Of a stretch of 5,376 nt of DNA, positions 1 to 5,376 are shown one piece after another. The stretch spans positions 5,773 to 11,148 of the forward strand of contig JAGPGI010000051.1 in the NCBI GenBank assembly GCA_018056045.1, written 5' to 3'. The DNA comes from Paracoccus sp. (in: a-proteobacteria) (GTDB taxonomy: Bacteria > Pseudomonadota > Alphaproteobacteria > Rhodobacterales > Rhodobacteraceae). Within the stretch, counting starts at the first letter, position 1. Each line of letters starts with the position of its first letter. The position numbers were made by a program, and so were the translations under genes. The notes beneath the pieces are model-generated. The model was not told the origin of the DNA, did no database searches, and saw only the letters and a list, made by a program, of their open reading frames with translations.

Positions 1-1452
1 GTCGCCAAGCCGGCGGATGCCGCCGCAAGCGCCGAGCGGACCGAAAAGCTCGCGACCGAGGCGCAAAAGGCACCGCAACCCAAGCCCGACTCGCCGCAAG
101 CCGTGACCACCGCGGATCCCGCGCCCAAGGTCAAACCCGCCGCAGAAGCCGCGCCGGCGACCGTAACGGGTGAACCGATCGGTCCCGACGCGTTGCGCAA
201 AAAGCTCGAGGCCGAGGCCGCCACGCAGGGCACCCAGTCTGACCCCGCTCCGGTCACCGATGCGCTGCCGGGCACCGCTCCCGCTGCCAAGACCCCGGAT
301 CCGCAAACGGCTGAGGCCCCGGCGGAACTGCCCGCACCCGAGATGCAGGCCGCGCCGAGTGCCGTCGCCCAACGCGCCGCCGAACAGGTCGCGCCCGCCA
401 CCGCCGCCGCGCTTTCGGCCGGCGCCGATCAGGCGCAGGGGCAGCTCGACGAGGTCGCGATCACGCAGGAAAATACCCGCAGCTCGGCCGAGGACTTCGC
501 CACCTCGGTCATGCAGGGGCTGCAGCCCGGAAATGCGACCGCCACGACGGCCCGCGACAAGGGCGACGATGACGACAGCAAGCGCGACATCGCCAAGATG
601 CTTCTGGCCGGCGCGGCGGGCTTTGCCGTCGGCAAGATGCTGTCAAACGACCGCGAGGTGGCGCTGAATACCGGCGACCGCGTGGTCGTCACCCTGCCCG
701 ACGGCAGCCAGCAGGTCATCAAGGATGACAACGCCCTGCTCTATCGCCCCGGCTCGAACGTGCAGACCGAGACCTTTCAGGACGGCTCGACCCGCACCAC
801 CGTGCTGCGCGAGGATGGCAGCCGCGTCGTCACCATCCGCGACGCCGACATGAACACGCTTCGGCGCACGCTGATCCGCGCCGATGGCAGCGAGACCCAG
901 CTGATCGACGACACCACGGCCGAACCGGTTCGGGTCTCGACCCTGCCCGCGCCGCCGCCGGTCGAGGTGATCCGCCGCCCGCTGGACGAGGATGCCCTGC
1001 GCGAGGCGCTGCGTCGTGAAACGGCGGTGGATCGCCGCTTCAGCCTGGGTCAGGTCCGCGACATCCCCGAGGTGCGCGCATTGGTTGCCCCGGTCAATGT
1101 TCCCGAGGTCACCTTTGACACCGGCTCGGCGGCGATCACCCCCGATCAGGCGCGCCAACTGGCGACGCTGGGCAAGGTCATTCGCGACAGCATCGACCAG
1201 AACCCGCGTGAAATCTATATGATCGAGGGCTATACCGACGCCATCGGCTCGAATGCCGCGAACCTCGCGCTGTCGGACCGGCGGGCGGAATCGGTGGCGC
1301 TGGCGCTGACCGAATATTTCCAGGTGCCGCCGGAAAACATGGTGGTGCAGGGTTACGGCGAACAGTTCCTGCTGGTCCCGACCGAGGAGGCCGAGCGCCA
1401 GAACCGCCGCGTGGCCGTGCGCCGGATCACCCAGCTTCTGGCCGCGAACTGA
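1..1452 (+). CDS. OmpA-family peptidoglycan-binding envelope protein, 5' end missing
   Basis: The frame is open from the first base, so the true start is upstream; a GTG at 103 is in frame but has no reason to be the start. 483 residues are visible, ending at TGA 1450-1452. Residues 1 to about 150 are Ala/Pro/Glu-rich low complexity, probably disordered. A run of four Asp (189-192) precedes a short glycine-rich hydrophobic segment (about 199-214). Residues 225-305 carry repeated Asp-Gly-Ser turns. From about residue 370 to the end is an OmpA C-terminal domain: a TFDTGSAAI-type first strand, then GYTDAIGS and LSDRRAESV. In E. coli OmpA the Asp and Arg that bind diaminopimelate are D271 and R286; the matching residues here are D413 and R428, with the same 15-residue spacing. 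Known for the family: non-covalent anchoring of envelope proteins to peptidoglycan. Inferred: an exported protein whose signal sequence or lipobox is off the left edge. The exact role is unknown. It is convergent with the pho operon and need not be functionally related. Confidence 0.9.
   Translation, partial: VAKPADAAASAERTEKLATEAQKAPQPKPDSPQAVTTADPAPKVKPAAEAAPATVTGEPIGPDALRKKLEAEAATQGTQSDPAPVTDALPGTAPAAKTPDPQTAEAPAELPAPEMQAAPSAVAQRAAEQVAPATAAALSAGADQAQGQLDEVAITQENTRSSAEDFATSVMQGLQPGNATATTARDKGDDDDSKRDIAKMLLAGAAGFAVGKMLSNDREVALNTGDRVVVTLPDGSQQVIKDDNALLYRPGSNVQTETFQDGSTRTTVLREDGSRVVTIRDADMNTLRRTLIRADGSETQLIDDTTAEPVRVSTLPAPPPVEVIRRPLDEDALREALRRETAVDRRFSLGQVRDIPEVRALVAPVNVPEVTFDTGSAAITPDQARQLATLGKVIRDSIDQNPREIYMIEGYTDAIGSNAANLALSDRRAESVALALTEYFQVPPENMVVQGYGEQFLLVPTEEAERQNRRVAVRRITQLLAAN
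700..920 (+). repeat. Degenerate Asp-Gly-Ser beta-turn repeats within the OmpA-family gene
   Basis: Four Asp-Gly-Ser triplets occur at visible residues 234, 261, 272 and 295. Each is followed by alternating polar and hydrophobic residues (QQVIKDD, TRTTVLR, RVVTIRD, ETQLIDD). The pattern suggests successive beta-hairpins with the Asp-Gly at the turns. Spacing is irregular (27, 11 and 23 residues), and I recognise this as protein-level repetition rather than a clean DNA tandem repeat. Confidence 0.5.
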
Positions 1453-1467
1453 GCCGGACAGACAACA

Positions 1468-1505
1468 GGAAAGCCGCGGGAAAACCCGCGGCTTTTCATT
1501 TTTCT
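1468..1505 (+). terminator. Rho-independent terminator of the OmpA-family gene, possibly bidirectional
   Basis: A perfect 10-bp inverted repeat (AAGCCGCGGG at 1471-1480 with its complement at 1485-1494) encloses an AAAA loop. The stem can be extended by an A-T pair, a G-T pair and a G-C pair down to 1468/1497. The + strand continues with TTTTCATTTTTCT, a good T-rich tail, 16 nt after the OmpA-family stop codon. On the - strand the hairpin follows the phoB stop by about 30 nt, but the tail there (CTTTCCTGTTGTC) is weaker, so termination of the pho operon at this site is plausible but less certain. Confidence 0.9.
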
Positions 1506-1527
1506 GCAACGCCTTGTGCGCGGCCAT

Positions 1528-2217
1528 TCACCCCAGCGAATAGCCCGTGCCGCGCACCGTGCGCACCGGGTTTTCGCCGCCATGGGCCATCAGCGCCTTG
1601 CGCAACCGCCCGACATGGACGTCGATGGTGCGCGTATCGACATAGATGTCGCGGCCCCAGACCCGGTCCAGCAACTGCTCGCGCGTCCAGACCCGGCCGG
1701 GCTTTTCCATCAGCGTGCTGAGCAGCCGGAACTCGGTCGGACCCAGATGCAGCGCCTGACCGCCGCGAAAGACCCGATGTTCGCCCGCATCCAGAATGAT
1801 GTCGCCAAAGCTGAGCCTTTCGCCCATGGTCGCGGGCCGGGTGCGGCGCAGTTGCGTGCGCAGGCGCGCCATCAGCTCGACCACCGAATAGGGTTTGACC
1901 ACATAATCGTCGGCGCCGGTTTCCAGCCCGCGCACGCGGTCGACCTCTTCGGAGCGCGCCGACAGCATGACGATGGGGATCTGGCGGGTCTGCGGGTCGG
2001 CCTTGACGCGCCGGCAGATCTCGATGCCGCTGACATTGGGCAGCATCCAGTCCAAGACGATCAGGTCGGGCTGTTCCTCGGCCACAAGCAGCATCGCCTC
2101 GTCGCCATTCTCGGCCATGACCACGGCAAAGCCCTCGGCTTCGAGGTTGTATTTCAGCACCTCGCGCTGCGCGCCCTCATCCTCGACCACCAGCACGCAG
2201 GGTTGCGATTGCGCCAT
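1528..2217 (-). CDS. phoB: Phosphate regulon response regulator PhoB
   Basis: This is a 229-residue, full-length OmpR/PhoB-class response regulator. The receiver domain (about 1-122) has the acidic pair E12-D13, the phospho-accepting D56 in LIVLDWMLP, the switch residue S86 and K108 in the YVVKPY motif. The C-terminal winged-helix DNA-binding domain (about 130-229) contains LGPTEFRLL, the TREQLLDRVWG stretch and recognition-helix region DTRTIDVHVGRLRKAL, and ends with the wing VRTVRGTGYSLG. Known for the family: when phosphorylated by PhoR under phosphate limitation, it dimerises and binds Pho boxes, activating pst, phosphatase and other genes. It is the last gene of the operon, starting 3 nt after the phoU stop with a good ribosome-binding site inside the end of phoU. 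Placement directly after phoU, together with the WMLPNVSGIEICRR segment, supports PhoB over another OmpR-type regulator. No phoR is visible in the window. Confidence 0.96.
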   Translation of the reverse strand: MAQSQPCVLVVEDEGAQREVLKYNLEAEGFAVVMAENGDEAMLLVAEEQPDLIVLDWMLPNVSGIEICRRVKADPQTRQIPIVMLSARSEEVDRVRGLETGADDYVVKPYSVVELMARLRTQLRRTRPATMGERLSFGDIILDAGEHRVFRGGQALHLGPTEFRLLSTLMEKPGRVWTREQLLDRVWGRDIYVDTRTIDVHVGRLRKALMAHGGENPVRTVRGTGYSLG

Positions 2218-2220
2218 GGC

Positions 2221-2937
2221 TCAGGCCCCTTCCGTGGTCATGCGCGGGACGCTTTCGCCCTTGGGGCGGGTGTCCTCGGGCAGGCCGCCCGTGGCCAGAT
2301 AGATCACCTGCTCGGCAATGCCGGTGGCATGATCGCCCATGCGCTCGATGTTCTTGGCGATGAAATGCAGATGCATGCAGGCGGTGATGTTGCGCGGGTC
2401 CTCCATCATATGGGTCAGGAACTCGCGAAACAGCGCATTATACATCTGGTCGACCTCAAGGTCGCGCTGGCGCACGTCCTCGGCCAGGGCCACATCGCGC
2501 TGGATATAGCTGTCCAGCGCGTCCTTCATCAGCCCCTCGACCGCCGCCGACATGCGCCGCAGCGCCATGCCGGCGCCGGGGATGGCGGGCAGGTCGGCCA
2601 GAACATGGCTGCGCTTGGCGATGTTCTTGGCATAATCGCCCACCCGCTCGAGGCTGGACGAGATCTTGATGATCGAGAGCACCATGCGCAGGTCGGTGGC
2701 GCGCGGCGCACGCAGCGCGATCAGCCGCGCGGCCTCGTCATTGATCTGGTGCTCCAGCGCGTCGATGGCCTTGTCACGCTGGCGCACCGCCTCGGCCAGT
2801 TCGTCGTCGCGGGTCTCAAGCGCGATGGCGGCGTCATGGATGGCGGCCTCGACCATGCCGCCCATCTTGACGACCAAGGCCTGCACCGCCTCAAGATCGC
2901 GGTCAAAGGCCGAAAGGATATGGCGTTCGTTATTCAT
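2221..2937 (-). CDS. phoU: Phosphate signalling protein PhoU
   Basis: This 238-residue protein matches the usual PhoU length of about 240. It consists of two tandem three-helix bundles, roughly residues 8-110 and 118-215, predicted almost all-helical. Each bundle carries the family's metal-cluster motif of the E-x-x-x-D type: ERVGDYAKNI (E97, D101) in the first half and ERMGDHATGI (E198, D202) in the second, showing the internal duplication. Known for the family: a cytoplasmic, peripheral protein that connects the PstSCAB transporter to PhoR, keeping the Pho response off when phosphate is plentiful and limiting phosphate uptake. The ATG at 2937 begins MNNERHILSAFD, a typical PhoU N-terminus. 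It follows pstB by 21 nt, with purine-rich AGGAAAGAGAG upstream as ribosome-binding site. It ends with TGA 3 nt before phoB. Nothing appears truncated or missing. Confidence 0.96.
   Translation of the reverse strand: MNNERHILSAFDRDLEAVQALVVKMGGMVEAAIHDAAIALETRDDELAEAVRQRDKAIDALEHQINDEAARLIALRAPRATDLRMVLSIIKISSSLERVGDYAKNIAKRSHVLADLPAIPGAGMALRRMSAAVEGLMKDALDSYIQRDVALAEDVRQRDLEVDQMYNALFREFLTHMMEDPRNITACMHLHFIAKNIERMGDHATGIAEQVIYLATGGLPEDTRPKGESVPRMTTEGA
2226..2233 (-). promoter_or_regulatory. Ribosome-binding site of phoB inside the 3' end of phoU
   Basis: Read on the - strand, GGAAGGGG lies 8 nt before the phoB ATG at 2217 and overlaps the last codons of phoU. It supports the chosen phoB start and implies that ribosomes finishing phoU can restart on phoB. 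Confidence 0.75.
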
Positions 2938-2958
2938 ATCGTCGCTCTCTTTCCTGCC

Positions 2959-3759
2959 TCAGCCGATCCGGCCGCTGATATAGCTTTCCGTGCGCGGATC
3001 GCGCGGATTGGTGAAGATATCCTCGGTGGTGCCATATTCCACCAGATTGCCCAGATGGAAAAAGGCCGTGCGCTGGCTGACCCGCGCGGCCTGCTGCATC
3101 GAATGGGTCACGATCACCACCGAGAATTCGGTGCGAAGCTGGTCGATCAGTTCCTCGATCTGGCCGGTGGCGATGGGGTCCAGCGCACTGCAGGGCTCGT
3201 CCATCAGCAGGACCTCGGGCTGGGTCGCCACCGCGCGGGCGATGCAAAGCCGCTGCTGCTGGCCGCCCGAGAGCCCGGTTCCCGGCTCATGCAGACGGTC
3301 CTTGACCTCGTTCCACAGCGCGGCGCCGCGCAGGGATCTTTCGACGATCTCGTCCAGTTCGGCGCGGTTGCGGGCCAGCCCGTGGATGCGGGGGCCGTAA
3401 GCCACGTTGTCAAAGATCGACTTCGGGAACGGGTTCGGCTTCTGGAACACCATGCCGACGCGGGCGCGCAGCTGCACGGGATCGACGCGGCGGTCATAGA
3501 TATCCTCGCCGTCCAGTGCGATGCGCCCCTCGACGCGGCAGATGTCGATGGTGTCGTTCATGCGGTTGATGCAGCGCAGAAAGGTCGACTTCCCGCAGCC
3601 CGACGGCCCGATGAAGGCGGTCACGGTCTTGTCCAGAATATCGACGTTGACGTCTTTCAGCGCGTGCTTGTCGCCGTAATGGACCTGCACGCCCCTGGCC
3701 GAGATCTTGGTGTCAGACTGCTGCGTCACGTCACGCTCCACGATTCTCATGTCGTTCAT
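2959..3759 (-). CDS. pstB: Phosphate ABC transporter ATP-binding protein PstB
   Basis: This 266-residue cytoplasmic ATPase powers high-affinity phosphate import through PstC-PstA. All ABC motifs are present and intact: Walker [10 protein letters not shown] (51-59), Q-loop Q106 in [13 protein letters not shown] (the PNPFP sequence is typical of PstB), signature LSGGQQQR (163-170), Walker B VLLMDEP with D187 and E188, D-loop SALD (191-194) and switch H219 in [12 protein letters not shown]. The C-terminus ([26 protein letters not shown] by parts) is also PstB-like. An upstream in-frame ATG at 3786 would overlap the pstA end and add nine residues, but it was rejected: the ATG at 3759 has AAGGAG exactly 7 nt before it. 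The gene lies 20 nt after pstA and 21 nt before phoU. Length is slightly above the usual 250-260 because of a short N-terminal lead before the beta strand that begins the ABC domain. Confidence 0.97.
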   Translation of the reverse strand: MNDMRIVERDVTQQSDTKISARGVQVHYGDKHALKDVNVDILDKTVTAFIGPSGCGKSTFLRCINRMNDTIDICRVEGRIALDGEDIYDRRVDPVQLRARVGMVFQKPNPFPKSIFDNVAYGPRIHGLARNRAELDEIVERSLRGAALWNEVKDRLHEPGTGLSGGQQQRLCIARAVATQPEVLLMDEPCSALDPIATGQIEELIDQLRTEFSVVIVTHSMQQAARVSQRTAFFHLGNLVEYGTTEDIFTNPRDPRTESYISGRIG

Positions 3760-3766
3760 ATCGGAT

Positions 3767-3772
3767 CTCCTT
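3767..3772 (-). promoter_or_regulatory. Shine-Dalgarno sequence that fixes the pstB start
   Basis: On the - strand AAGGAG ends 7 nt before the ATG at 3759. It lies wholly in the 20-nt gap between pstA and pstB and downstream of the alternative ATG at 3786, so it can serve only the shorter start (or, with poor 16-nt spacing, the ATG at 3750). Confidence 0.85.
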
Positions 3773-3779
3773 GGCCAGA

Positions 3780-5129
3780 TTACCACCGGCGCTCGAACTT
3801 GCGGCGCAGGAAGACGGCGAAAAGGTTCATGCAGAGCAGGAAGGCCAAAAGGACGATGATCGCCCCCGAGGCACGCTCGATAAAGGCCGGGTCGGCGCGC
3901 TGGGTCCAGTTATAGACCTGCACCGGCAGGGCCGAGGCGGGGTCGAACAACCCTTCCGGCGGGGCGGCGGGGAAGTTCTTCACGAAGGCCACCATGCCGA
4001 TCAGCAGAAGCGGCGCGGTTTCGCCCAGAGCCTGCGCCATCCCGAGGATCACCCCGGTCAGGATGCCGGGCGTGGCCAGCGGCAGGACATGGTGGAACAC
4101 CGACTGCATGCGCGAGGCCCCCACTCCCAGCGCCGCATCGCGGATCGAGGGCGGCACCGCCTTCAGCGCCGCCCGCGCCGGGATGATGATGCGCGGCAGC
4201 GTCATCAGCGTCAGCACCAGCCCGCCGACGATGGGCGCCGATTGCGGCAGGCCCGCGAAGTTGATGAAGGCCGCCAGCCCGAGGATGCCGAAGACGATCG
4301 ACGGCACCGCCGCAAGGTTCGAGATGTTCACCTCGATAATGTCGGTCCAGCGGTTCTTGGGGGCGAATTCCTCAAGATAGATGGCGGCGGCGACGCCGAT
4401 CGGCACCGCCAGCGCCAGCACCACCAGCATCATGTAAAGCGAGCCAAGGATGGCCACGCCCACGCCCGCCGCCTCGGGGCGTTGGTCCGATGCGTCGGGG
4501 CTGGTCAGAAACGACCAGTTCCATGCCGTGGCCAGCATCCCCTGCGCTTTCAGCGCATCGGCCAGCGCAAGCTGCGCGGGCGAGGTGTTGGCATCGCGCG
4601 CCGCCGTTTCCATGCTGACGCGGCCCTTGTAATAGCCGTCGACGCGCCCGTTCACCAGCACGCGGGCCTCGATGGTCTGGCCGATCAGGCCGGGATCGGC
4701 CAGCACCTGCCCGCGCAGATCGGCCGAAGCCTCTTTCGAGATCAGGCCGGAAATGTCCTTGTCGCTCAGTTCGGGCACCTGAATGCCCTTGTCGGTGATG
4801 GCCGCATCCAGCGCCTTGTCGAGGATCTTGCCATAGGTCAGCGTCAGGACCTTCTTGACGTCCTCGGGGTTGCGGTTGCCCTTCTTGTCAAGCTGGGCGG
4901 CATCCAGAGTCACCGGAATGGTCAGGTAGGTCTGGCGGAATGCGCCGAGGCCGCCGGAAAAGATCGTCACCAGCAACACCACCAGCATGACCAGCGCCAC
5001 GGCGATGGCGGCAAGGCCATAGGCGCGGAAACGCGCCTCGGCGGCATTGCGTTTGCGGGTCCGGGGATCGGCGGCCAGCAGCGAGGTCTTGGCGGCCTTG
5101 CTGAGGCTCGGGAAGGATGCGTCGCTCAT
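3780..5129 (-). CDS. pstA: Phosphate ABC transporter permease PstA with extended N-terminal periplasmic domain
   Basis: This 449-residue inner-membrane permease pairs with PstC to form the phosphate channel. A basic cytoplasmic N-terminus ([15 protein letters not shown]) is followed by a first membrane helix at about 36-57. An insert of roughly 160 residues (60-220) comes next, expected to be periplasmic and, as I recall, matching the uncharacterised domain DUF3333. The permease core has further hydrophobic helices at about 224-252, 271-291, 298-317, 353-383 and 421-441. The cytoplasmic coupling (EAA-type) loop is at about 331-356 ([10 protein letters not shown], then [11 protein letters not shown]), followed by the PstA-typical [16 protein letters not shown]. 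coli PstA is about 296 residues, so the difference is almost wholly the insert; long PstA proteins are usual in related alphaproteobacteria. The ATG at 5129 overlaps the pstC stop as ATGA, with GGGAG 8 nt upstream. The stop TAA is 3782-3780. No frameshift or missing segment is seen. Confidence 0.95.
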   Translation of the reverse strand: MSDASFPSLSKAAKTSLLAADPRTRKRNAAEARFRAYGLAAIAVALVMLVVLLVTIFSGGLGAFRQTYLTIPVTLDAAQLDKKGNRNPEDVKKVLTLTYGKILDKALDAAITDKGIQVPELSDKDISGLISKEASADLRGQVLADPGLIGQTIEARVLVNGRVDGYYKGRVSMETAARDANTSPAQLALADALKAQGMLATAWNWSFLTSPDASDQRPEAAGVGVAILGSLYMMLVVLALAVPIGVAAAIYLEEFAPKNRWTDIIEVNISNLAAVPSIVFGILGLAAFINFAGLPQSAPIVGGLVLTLMTLPRIIIPARAALKAVPPSIRDAALGVGASRMQSVFHHVLPLATPGILTGVILGMAQALGETAPLLLIGMVAFVKNFPAAPPEGLFDPASALPVQVYNWTQRADPAFIERASGAIIVLLAFLLCMNLFAVFLRRKFERRW

Positions 5130-5376
5130 TCGTACTGCTCCCGGTATTTGCGCACGACATAAAGGGCGATGATGTTCAGCCCCAGGGTCACCGCGAAAAG
5201 CGTCAGGCCAAGGGCAAAGGCGACCAGCGTTTCGGGTGCGGCGAAATCTGTGTCGCCAGTCAGCTGGCTGACGATCTTGACGGTGATCGTCGTCATCGCC
5301 TCAAAGGGGTTCAGCCCCATCCGGGCCGAAGCACCCGCCCCCAGCACCACGATCATCGTCTCGCCGATGGCGCGGG
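5126..5376 (-). CDS. pstC: Phosphate ABC transporter permease PstC, C-terminal end only
   Basis: Only the last 82 codons are visible; the gene runs off the right edge. The visible part begins RAIGETMIVVLGAG, the conserved segment just after the coupling loop of PstC permeases, then continues through NPFEAMTTITVKIVSQLTG. A final membrane helix of about 23 residues (LVAFALGLTLFAVTLGLNIIALYVV) is followed by a basic cytoplasmic tail (RKYREQYE). An in-frame ATG at 5356 is internal and not a start, since it falls inside the conserved GETM motif. The TGA stop (5128-5126) overlaps the pstA ATG by 4 nt, pointing to translational coupling of the two permease subunits, which are needed in equal amount. 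PstA is ruled out because the neighbouring gene fills that role and has the GETAPLLL form of the motif. Confidence 0.93.
   Translation of the reverse strand, partial: RAIGETMIVVLGAGASARMGLNPFEAMTTITVKIVSQLTGDTDFAAPETLVAFALGLTLFAVTLGLNIIALYVVRKYREQYE

Noticed and set aside
103..105. GTG at 103 as the start of the OmpA-family protein
   Set aside because: The frame is open and has the same Ala/Pro/Lys composition all the way to base 1, there is no ribosome-binding site before the GTG, and no signal sequence follows it. The gene is simply cut by the window edge.
643..1527. A 294-codon open frame on the - strand, opposite the OmpA-family gene
   Set aside because: It is in register with the + strand gene, covers the terminator hairpin and has no recognisable domain. 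It is explained by codon bias in the real gene.
2938..2958. Possible internal promoter, Pho box or terminator between pstB and phoU
   Set aside because: The gap is only 21 nt and is taken up by a purine-rich ribosome-binding region. No inverted repeat or direct repeat of Pho-box type is visible here or in the 20-nt pstA-pstB gap.
3760..3786. Longer pstB starting at the ATG at 3786
   Set aside because: It would overlap the end of pstA by 7 nt, and the nine added residues (MVIWPRRSD) are unlike PstB; they include the translated ribosome-binding site. The AAGGAG at 3767-3772 points to the ATG at 3759.
1516..3915. A 799-codon open frame on the + strand, opposite phoB, phoU and pstB
   Set aside because: phoB, phoU and pstB all lie in the same frame, and this frame is in exact codon register on the opposite strand. 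It is interrupted only where those genes use TTA, CTA or TCA codons, which are rare in such GC-rich DNA. The His/Asp/Gly/Arg-rich product looks like no known protein, while the opposite strand encodes textbook Pst/Pho proteins.
3771..5162. A 463-codon open frame on the + strand, opposite pstA
   Set aside because: It is again in codon register with the real gene, so rare-codon avoidance in pstA keeps it open. The product is low-complexity and His/Arg/Gln-rich with no domain, while pstA has clear membrane helices and motifs.

Overview
The window is high-GC DNA from what looks like an alphaproteobacterium, most likely a member of the Rhodobacterales/Rhodobacteraceae (a Paracoccus-like genome would fit). 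This rests on strong GC bias at third codon positions, the gene order pstC-pstA-pstB-phoU-phoB, and a long PstA with an extra N-terminal domain between its first two membrane helices. The genus assignment is an inference from remembered family patterns, not a database result.

Layout: positions 1-1452 (+ strand) hold the 3' part of a gene for an OmpA-family cell-envelope protein. Its start lies outside the window. It has an Ala/Pro-rich low-complexity N-terminal region, a short glycine-rich hydrophobic segment, a stretch of repeated Asp-Gly-Ser turns and a C-terminal peptidoglycan-binding OmpA domain. A strong GC-rich hairpin with a T-rich tail (about 1468-1505) ends this gene. It lies in the 75-bp gap before the convergent operon and may serve both directions.

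Positions 1528-5376 (- strand) are the distal part of a phosphate-uptake and phosphate-sensing operon. Read in the direction of transcription it is pstC (3' end only), pstA, pstB, phoU, phoB. Spacing is tight throughout: a 4-nt ATGA overlap between pstC and pstA, 20 nt between pstA and pstB, 21 nt between pstB and phoU, and 3 nt between phoU and phoB. There is no room for an internal terminator, so a single transcript with coupled translation is expected. The promoter and any Pho box must lie upstream of pstC, beyond the right edge; pstS and possibly phoR would be expected there too.

How it works together: PstC and PstA form the inner-membrane channel and PstB is the ATPase that powers phosphate import. 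PhoU links transporter state to the PhoR kinase, and PhoB is the response regulator that activates the Pho regulon, normally including its own operon. All key catalytic and phosphorylation residues are intact in the visible genes. I see no mobile element, CRISPR array, RNA gene, frameshift or sign of recent transfer. There is no convincing novel system here: it is a well-preserved core region, and the least characterised parts are the PstA periplasmic insert and the middle of the OmpA-family protein.
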